DNA from: Unio delphinus
Lineage: Eukaryota; Mollusca; Bivalvia; Unionida; Unionidae
Direction of reading: 5' to 3'
Length of the DNA stretch: 64,000 nucleotides
Assembly (NCBI GenBank): GCA_029339505.1
Contig: JAQISU010000210.1
Coordinates: 10,089,501 to 10,153,500 of the forward strand
This document shows, piece by piece, positions 54,325 through 64,000 of this stretch. Position 1 is the first letter of the stretch. Each line of letters opens with the position of its first letter. A model generated the notes under the pieces. It was given only the letters and a program-made list of their open reading frames with translations. It was not told where the DNA came from and made no database searches. The translations under genes were made by a program, and so were the position numbers.

Positions 54325-55842
54325 TGCGATGGCTTTTCAAGTCGCTACTTCAGTCGAATAAGTTCTGGTATTGAAAAAGAATGCCAATTGCAGGAAAATA
54401 CATGAAACAAAATACCAATGTAAATGATTGCCCATATACGATTTTGAAAATGATCTTTGCATTTCAAGGAGTGAACGATGTAGATTTGAATAGTGTATAT
54501 TGAATAATAAGAATAAGTACTTTTAACAAGCGATGACAAGAAGGTCTACCAATTGTTATTTACGACAGTATTCTTTCTAAATACAAAAGTTATCCTCGAT
54601 TCTTTTCAAAACTCCCTCTATTCAGTTGTAATCTAAATTGCATTCTCAAGTTATATCTCAATCCCTCTTGATAATGGTAAACTTGTTTGGATAAGGTTTG
54701 AGTCATGATTACTTTGCTTACGATAAAGTTAGAGTCATGATGACTTTGATTAAGATAACGTTAGAGTCTGGGTCAGTTTGATTAAGACAGCTAGAGTCAT
54801 GGCCTTTTTTTATTAAAATACAACTAGATTGTTGGTTACTTTGACTGAGATAATGGTAGAGTTATGGTCACTTGATTAAGACACAGCTAGAGGCATGGTC
54901 ACCTTCATTAAAATACAGCTAGAGTGTTGGTTACTTTGATTAAGATAACGTTAGAGTCATGGTCACTTATCTAATATCTAATCTCTTCCTTCTATATAAC
55001 CCTACACTACTCTTGGTATAACGTTCTCTAGGCGGCACCCGTGCAACCAAACCTTATAGAATGATATAATGTTACCGCATAATAAAAGAACTAACGAAAA
55101 AAGAAAAGCTAGTGCCAACCTTAATTCAAATAATAGAAAAAAACATAAAGGTATAAACATCAAAAGTTACATTAACTACCAGTTATATAATCACTAAGGC
55201 ATGCGTCTTAACTCTTTCTTATGCTTCTAATTTCTTCCTTCTATATAACCCCATTGACAGCATCTTGTAACTGAGTCAAATAATGCAATGGTATTATAGG
55301 CCCCTAACAAACGCGACATGGTCAATGTTGTCAGGATAAAGTAGGAATAATGGCTATTTCATTGTGTCTTTAATTTATTATCTGCAATCCTGCATTGTTC
55401 GAATAGACTGTATGATATTTATATTGTCTTCAATGTATTATCTTTGTAATCATGCACTATTCTAATACAATGTATGATATGTAATGGTGGATCTGACAGT
55501 GAGTACGTATTTATTCTTGAGATCCGTTTTAGCTCATAAATGTTAGAGAATAGGTTCGGAAGACTTTTTAAATTCTCAGTAACTTAAATGCTGATATTAA
55601 GCTCCAATTTCCCTTAATTATATTTTCATCCTTATTTCTATTTTAACATTTCCACGGTAATTTCCATCTTAATATTTCCAGCTATTTCCAGTACATATCC
55701 AGAAATAATTCAATTATAAAACAAAAACCTTCAAAGAACATACTATAATATAATTGAATTTCTTAGAACTACAGGGCTAATGGATAGAATATAAGCATAA
55801 CATCATATCATCCATAAATGAAACTAATGTTTTACTGGTACC

Positions 55843-55844
<2 letters not shown>

Positions 55845-55873
<29 letters not shown>
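55845..55873. repeat. (TA)n microsatellite in the unit B insertion
   Basis: Short TA run within the segment absent from unit A. Confidence 0.9.
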
Positions 55874-55878
<5 letters not shown>

Positions 55879-58257
55879 CGTTCTGAGTGGATGGAAGCGT
55901 ACGGGGTCAAAAGGGACTCATTATCTCTAAAAGGGAGCCCACCTACACTATGCTGGATATAACGTTCCCATGGCGGCTCCAGAGCAACCACACCGAATGG
56001 AATGGTAAAGTAACATAGAATAATAAAAATACACCTAAACAACGGATCAACTTGACGGAATGGAAGCAACTACAGGGCAAGAAGGGATTCGTTAGCCCTT
56101 AACTTGGAACCACCTACACTACGCTGGGTATAAAGTTCTGTATGCGGCACCTGTGCAACCAAACCTTATAGAATGATATAATGTTACTGCATAACTAAGG
56201 AACTAACGAAAAAAGAAAAGCTAGTGCCCACCTTAATTCAAATAAAAGAAAAAACAAAGGTATAAACATCAAAAGTTACATTAACTACCAGTTATATAAT
56301 CAATTAGGCAAGCGTCGTAACTCTTTCCTTCTCTTATGCTTCTAATTTCTTCCTTCTATATAACCCCATTGACAGCATCTTGTAACTGAGTCTAATATTA
56401 CAATGGTATTATAGGCCCCTAAAAAACGCGATACCGCTGTGGTTAACGTACAACCACTAAAACGCGCCCCTAACTATGGTCCCAACTAGAGTGTAAAACC
56501 AAGACTATCAGGTCCAGCAACACAATGTAGCAACTAAAAGCTCATCATATATGCATAGGTTATGGCCCCAAATGAGATATTATAAGGTAGTCTCAAAGCC
56601 AAGACTATCAGGCCTAGCAACACAAGTATGCTAAGTTAGAAAATGACCTCAAATTTATACACTATAAGATAGTTAACCCCCAAACTATCAGGCCTTGCAG
56701 CAATTTAATTATTTAGAATCCTGCATTAACTAACAATGCAAATAGTTGTCATATGGGGTTATATATTCTACTCAAAAACAGCACAAAGAATTCCAAATTG
56801 ATAGGGAATATATAGAAGCAAATTGATGAAGGAGCAAAGATGTTTAGATGGAGGATCCAAAACAAGACACCAAAGATGTATACAGGGAATTACCGAGTGA
56901 GTAGAGGGACAAACAAGACACTCTAGAAGTGTACACGGACCAATCACATGAGCAGAGGGATAATCGGTCACTAACAGGTGATCATGGGATCCTCCCAAAA
57001 AAAACCCATTTAGGGCTATTGCCTTTCATTGCCTTAATAGGGTCTCCCACTTGGTTACGGGAACCCTCCTTGACAAGCTTTATCCGAAAAGCCTAACCTG
57101 ATCATTTTCGGACCGACCGCTCAAAATTAACAATCTTTTTTCTCTGACAGTGGCTACCTTTCAAATGACGTTTAGTCATATTAGCAAAAGAAATTGTTAG
57201 GGACATATAAAATGTACACTTTTGTACTAGAAAATTGGCATAGTTAGGAACGTAATTTAACTCTTCAACTCTACCATTTGATGAATTGTATAGGTGGCTT
57301 ACACAATTTTGGCATAGGGAAATCCACTAAAAAAAATGGACTGAATTTGGAATAAGTACGGCTAGGAGTTTCAAGGCTGTCGACAGTGTTCGTGCACCAT
57401 CCATGACATCAGTGGCGCCACCCTTCGAGACCTTTTCCTCCACCGGACACCTCCATCATGACGACATGAGAGAACTAATTCTCTCTGGTCATTAATGGTG
57501 CCATTGCACCCCTAGTAAGGTACGTACTTTCGATAGGCTGATAGATTGAGTGCTTGATGGGTCTATTCCCACTCACCCAGGTCTAACATTCGTGTCAATA
57601 GCTTAGGGCATGACACGACGACCTAATTAAATAGCACACTATGTGTGCATAAATGCCAGGAAGATGTGGCACCATTCCATCTTCCTGGATAAATTAAATC
57701 ACTACCATATAAATAAATGGCAGTGCAAAATAGTGAACATATGACCCTAGTGGCCGATTTCACTTTAAATCCAACTCGACGACGACGTGCCATTTCAATC
57801 AAGATTTCGACATATATTAAGATTGTTACTTATAACGCGTAGTTTTATATGTTCCTAATAACAAATGAAAATATAATGTTGATGTAAATGATGTAAAATT
57901 TATTTTGTACCAGAGATTCTTTATTATTTACTTGTGTAGTATACATTTACGTCCCTCCATAGTATATTTCTAAATCATACAATTGTTTAAGCAATATATT
58001 CCATAACATCTCTGCTATAATGTCCACACGTACACTTCTTACTCCACACAGAGTCACAAATCTTATGATCGACTCATCTATACATATTCAGTATATATTC
58101 GTATAATATGACCTTACTAGATTTATGAACTTCACATGCATATGAATATAAATAACGTTACCACATTACTATGCGTTATCTGATACAGACAACGTTTTAT
58201 TGATGTTCTTCAACTTGAGTGCACACTCAAACTCAGTTTTAATATCAGTCATAAACA

Positions 58258-58403
58258 GCCAGTGCAAGGCATTTTCGTGCTCTAGGCGAGATCAGATATC
58301 TGGCGCCCCATTTTCACTCACGCCCTCCCCCACCAGCCCATCATGAAATAAACCCTTAGCCTAGCGATTGCCTAGTTCGCATAGCGGAAGCGCCGGCCCT
58401 GGC
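58258..58403. mobile_element. 146-bp hAT-like MITE (unit B copy)
   Basis: Same ends and flanks as 34,049-34,194, at the corresponding position of unit B. Confidence 0.6.
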
Positions 58404-58452
58404 CATAAGCATAGATTTGTTTCACGCTATGAGAAGGGATGTGCTGGGCTCC

Positions 58453-58457
58453 TCTTC
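58453..58457. other. Unoccupied target site of element 2
   Basis: In unit B the sequence GGCTCCTCTTCATTTTAAAA is continuous. In unit A the same sequence is split after TCTTC by element 2, with TCTTC repeated on the far side. Confidence 0.9.
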
Positions 58458-58547
58458 ATTTTAAAATTAAACGAATTGCCATGTTTAAACCTATAATTGC
58501 CTCACCTGAGTAATTAGTTAGACATACGATTATATTTGTTACAGTAG

Positions 58548-58579
58548 CACACACACACACACACACACACACGCACGCA

Positions 58580-58649
<70 letters not shown>

Positions 58650-58713
58650 TACATACATACATACATACATACATACATACATACATACATACATACATAC
58701 ATACATACATACA
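58548..58713. repeat. (AC)n/(GCAC)n/(CATA)n microsatellite, unit B
   Basis: Counterpart of 51,047-51,233. Confidence 0.95.
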
Positions 58714-59589
58714 TTGCTTCCACGCGCCTGTTGTCGAGACTTTGAACTATGAACTTCTTTCCCAAATACTTACTTCACTGTGAAGAGGTAGATGTGAAAA
58801 CCGTGTAACTGTGCTTATTCCTCGTTTGTTTTCCTTATATAACACAACGCCATATGTGTTTATACAGTGGACAATACACATCAAACGTAAAGTATAGAAA
58901 CTACGATGTGTTACCACTATTTGTGTTAGCAATTTCGTTTCAGAAAGCACATATACACTACAATGCTGATCGTTCTGAACTATCACTGACTGGTAGAGAA
59001 GAATGGTTCCCAACTTCGTCGATTCCTGAATGCGCATGACCACTGTATATCAGAGTATTAATTTCTTTCTTGCAGTGAAAGCAAAGAGTGACTCAAATAA
59101 AGACTTTATATATGTACATTCACAAGACTCTTCAAATCAATGCACATGGATGTTTACCCTTCTAGGGTATTTGCTTTAAAATCAATATCTGTCTCCATAT
59201 GTCTCCATATATTAGTGTCGGTATGCTCCAAGTAATATGTACTTAAGACAGGTGTAAGGGGAATTAGCTTGCATTTGTAACGTGCATTAAATTTATGATG
59301 CTTTCATGTATTGTTGCTAAAACATAGTAGCATTTTGTTGCTAAGGAAATCGTGTATGAATTTACAGCAGTAATATCATGCTCAATTAGTCCAAACAAGC
59401 TTTAGCAGAAATTAATACAGAAACTATAAATTCCACCAGAATGAATTGCCACATCAAAAAATATTAGATAAAAAGCAAGGTTTCCGGACTGCTTGTTCTT
59501 ACCAATATTCCTTGGAATTCCGGATAATGAAAATGGTTAAGCAGTTTACAGGTTATTGATATATGCATATCAGAAGTAAAGTTACGATG

Positions 59590-60305
59590 TATGCATACAT
59601 CAATGATACATCTATCAATATTACACCAATACATGATACTCTAATCAATGATACATCAATCAATGATATATCAATCAATGATACACCAATCAATGATATA
59701 TCAATAAATGATACATCAATGATACATCAATCAATGATACATTAGTCACTGATACATGAATAAATGATGCATTAATCAATGATACATCAATAAATGATAC
59801 ACCAATCAATGATACATCAATCAATGATACATCAATGATTCATCAATCAATGATACATCAATCAATGATACATCAATGGATGATACATCCATCAATGATT
59901 CACCAATATGAGGGTAATTTAAAGGCACTTTCGACGATACCAATAATAATTTTAAAAATTGTCTTAAATAGCCGGGATCAACGATGAGAAAAACATAGAT
60001 ATAAAAAATAAGCTTTATCCAAAGAGTGAAACTGTAGTGGATAATCATAAAAAAAGGAAAATATGTGCGATTGATGTTCTTTGTATTATCAATGATACAT
60101 CTATCAAGGTTACATCAATCAATGATACATCAATCAATGATACATCAATGATGCATCAATCAATGATACATCAATGATACATCAATCAATGATACATCAA
60201 TCAATGATACACCAATAATTGATACATCAATCAATGATACACCAATGATGCATCAATCAATGATAAATCCATCAATGATAAATCCATCAATGATACACCA
60301 ATATG
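59590..60305. repeat. Two blocks of ATCAATGATACA minisatellite plus a 390-bp tandem duplication
   Basis: Arrays at 59,590-59,910 and 60,090-60,305. Each is followed by a related segment (AATATGAGGGTA..., GGCACTTTCGACGATA) starting at about 59,907 and 60,300, so a roughly 390-bp unit has been duplicated. Confidence 0.85.
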
Positions 60306-60499
60306 AGGGTATTTAAAGGCACTTTCGACGATAACAATAATAATTTAAAAAATTATCTTAAATAACCAGGATCAACGGTGAGAAAAACAAAGATTCAACT
60401 TTTACATATAAAAAATAAACTTTATCCAAAGTGTGAAATTGTAGTAGATAATCATAACCAAATAGGAAAATGTGTGCGATTGATGTTCTCTGTATCAAA

Positions 60500-61620
60500 T
60501 AATATTGTAATGCCTTTATGTGGTATATTGACATTGGAGTTATGTTTGGCAATATGTTAATTATGCCAATTATGTGTTTGATAATCCAATATGACTTGAT
60601 ACAGTATAATATATACAATGGCTTTAATTATGGGGAAATAAGAAATCGTGGAAGTCGAGAGTAAAGTTAATTCAATATAAATGAGTGCATTAAGTGGAAT
60701 ATTACAATAACATGAATATTTCTTTAAATTCGATGCTGATCCTACCTGTATTTTTTCCAAAACAAATATGGACAAAATTCTATTGAGGCATTTTTACATA
60801 CTGGACTTAGGAACACTCAATAATGAAAGTAGCACATGAATTGTTTGTTGCAGAATAATAAACGTCTTTTATTCACATGTAGATCTCAAATATACCGCGG
60901 CTCGTATGGTGTTCTCAAAACACAAGCTTGCACCGACGATAGCTGTGCGTGGAGAATATATGTCTAATCATCAGCAACCAGAAATGTTAAGTTTTAGAAT
61001 TTTGAATATCATTGTGTTTCCATATATTTACTATGGGAGTTCAATTAGTGTGAGACTGTTGGATAGCTATTCATGCTTATTCATTTTTATTCAGGAAACC
61101 TCATAATAAAGCAGTTCTAGACTCGTTAGAGAGTACGGCAATGTGAATTCAAAAGATGACTGTATCTTGTTTCAACTTTGAGGCTTTGCCTGCATGATTC
61201 TGGCTCATTCCAGGGTAGAAAATGGATATACCATACTTATTATTATCTTCAGGATTGTTACGCCGTTGTGTTGGTGACATCACCAATGACGTTATGGCTA
61301 TACTCAACCAAATTAAGTTTACAACATGGCCGATATTTAACAATTGTAAACGCTAAACGGGTAAATGTGCAAAATTGTCTTTCCCTAATAATTCATACTG
61401 CATTGGTAAACAGGTTTTCAATTTATTTTCTTGTTTACCACGTATGTTGATTGGAAGGCCATGAGAACATGATGACCCAGAGTTTGCCCACTTATGCGTG
61501 ATGTTTATCACGAGGCTTCTCCTATCGTCCTCATGGAAGCTAATAAATGTCGTCAAGACTTAATATAAGTGTACTTTTCCTTCTTTCGTCATGACAACGA
61601 AAGACAGTTGTTATCTAAGT
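60500..61620. other. Host stretch, nothing recognised
   Basis: No coding signal. The short frames of 60-90 codons on both strands have no motif and overlap one another. Confidence 0.45.
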
Positions 61621-62819
<1,199 letters not shown>

Positions 62820-62934
62820 GTGACATAATGACATAAACGGTTCCTGCAAGTGTTGCTTCGATATTTCATAGGTCTGCAGCGCAAGACCTAATACGATTCC
62901 CAACACAAATGATCAGCACAGTCACACGGAGAAG

Positions 62935-63440
62935 ATAAAGATAAATCAGAAGGCGTATTTGTACTCAACGGACAAGATGAAGATGAATCCGAAAGGCGTA
63001 TTTGTACTCAACGGAACGGACAGGATAAAAATGAATCAGAAAGCGTATTTGTACTCAACTGACAAGATGAATATGAATCAGAAAGAGTATTTGTACTCAA
63101 CGGACAAGATGAAGATGAATCCGAAAGGCGTATTTGTACTCAACGGACCGGACAGGATAAAAATGAATCAGAAAGCGTATTTGTACTCAACTGACAAGAT
63201 GAAGATGAATCAGAAAGAGTATTTGTACTAAACGGACAAGATGAAGAGGAATCCGAAAGCGTATTTGTACTCAAGGGACCGGACAGGATAAAGATGAATC
63301 AGAAAGCGTATGTGTACTCAACGGACTGGATGAGGATGAATCAGAAGGCGTATTTGTACTCAACAGAGAAGATGAAGATGAAAATGAAAACGTATGTGTT
63401 CTCAATGGACCGGACAAGATAAAGATGAATCAGAAAGCAT
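62935..63440. repeat. About 42-45-bp minisatellite, around eleven copies
   Basis: Units of the form AATCAGAAAGCGTATTTGTA plus CTCAACGGACAAGATGAAGA. A continuous frame through part of it encodes a repeating YLYSTDKMKMNQK pattern, and another frame an acidic ESESVFVLNGQDE pattern with occasional stops. There is no start context or flanking coding sequence, so no gene is called. Confidence 0.85.
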
Positions 63441-64000
63441 ATTTGTACACAACTATGCTTCCTAATACACAGGCTTGATGATCTCCATTTGCATCGACAA
63501 GACAAAACGCCTTAAATTCTGCACTATGATGACAATGATGGCGATGTTAATAATATAATTGCAAATGAAGTCCTGCTATTACAGGTTACATATTTTGCAG
63601 TGGGCGCATGAGGCCATTAGAAGACATTATTTGTCGGGATCTTGGTTTAATTCGGTTTGTATCTGAGTAGGTCCGGTATTGTTTAGTTTGATCAGCCCGA
63701 ATGAGAAACGAAATATAGATAGTTTGAACGAAAAACGTTTTTATTAGGCAAATATATTTTTTACAGAAGGTAAACACTTTTAAGCATGCGTATTTGTAAC
63801 CTTTTTTGTATTAATCAAAGCTAGATAACACATATTTGACTTAGAAACATACCCTAAATTACAGAATGGAGAAAACAAATACAGCAAAGCAGAGTCCAAT
63901 TAAATAAATTGGGTAAAACTTCTTTGATAAACATGGTGTCGCACATTTAAATTATTTGACCAATATCCTGGACAACATTTGAGTATTCAATAATTCCAAT
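63441..64000. other. Host stretch to end of window, nothing recognised
   Basis: AT-rich with no coding signal. Confidence 0.5.

Larger units (their letters stand above)
52431..59720. repeat. Segmental duplication, unit B
   Basis: Tandem copy of unit A in the same orientation. It contains the GPCR pseudogene, the same arrays, the 146-bp MITE and the unoccupied element 2 site. It has extra material at about 54,970-55,310 and 55,594-56,353, including two copies of a block with AACCAAACCTTATAGAATGA (55,048 and 56,158). Confidence 0.9.

Overview
The window looks like repeat-rich, AT-rich nuclear DNA of an invertebrate animal. It has a tRNA-derived SINE, Tigger-like and hAT-like fragments, a THAP/DDE transposase remnant, many long (TC)n, (TA)n and (CATA)n tracts, and an intact class A GPCR gene with a plausible 5' splice acceptor. 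A mollusc or other lophotrochozoan would fit, but that is an inference and no species marker was seen.

Layout: 1-8.6 kb is host DNA with short transposon remnants. 8.65-23.24 kb is element 1, an old, broken Polinton/Maverick. It has inverted repeats over 2 kb long that carry subterminal tandem arrays, and about ten decayed virus-like genes: packaging ATPase, core proteins, integrase with chromodomain, penton-like protein, minor capsid protein and double jelly-roll major capsid protein. No DNA polymerase or protease gene could be recognised in it. 23.2-29 kb is host DNA with tandem repeats. 29.1-59.7 kb is a tandem segmental duplication of a roughly 7 kb unit. Unit A carries an intact GPCR gene and unit B a broken copy. 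Unit A is split by element 2 (34,249-50,942). The matching position in unit B (58,453-58,457) is an unoccupied site, which fixes the ends of element 2 and shows a 5-bp target duplication, TCTTC. 59.7-64 kb is host DNA with tandem repeats.

Element 2 is the notable part. It is an apparently intact, recent, 16.7 kb adintovirus-like Polinton with near-identical terminal inverted repeats of about 410-420 bp. It encodes a packaging ATPase, a zinc-ribbon protein, a parvovirus-type phospholipase A2, a retroviral-type integrase, a fused family B polymerase/SF1 helicase/HNH protein, a zinc-finger protein, a stand-alone HNH endonuclease, two unrecognised proteins, two minor capsid/core-like proteins, a double jelly-roll major capsid protein, an adenain-like protease, a candidate fibre, a membrane protein and a penton-like protein. 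Together these could support integration, DNA replication, capsid assembly, maturation and packaging, so it may be an endogenous virus as much as a transposon.

Three properties of element 2 stand out. (1) A canonical A AAA AAC slippery site lies exactly where the zinc-ribbon frame would have to shift by -1 to enter the phospholipase frame, which has no ATG of its own before its catalytic motifs. (2) A family of short A/T-clamped palindromes (core AAAYRCTAGYRTTT and related types) sits at gene ends. It also sits in frame inside coding regions, and one copy is present in only one of the two terminal repeats. (3) TATA-like motifs sit almost directly on start codons, including two short bidirectional promoters. 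All calls are by eye; no search or alignment program was run.
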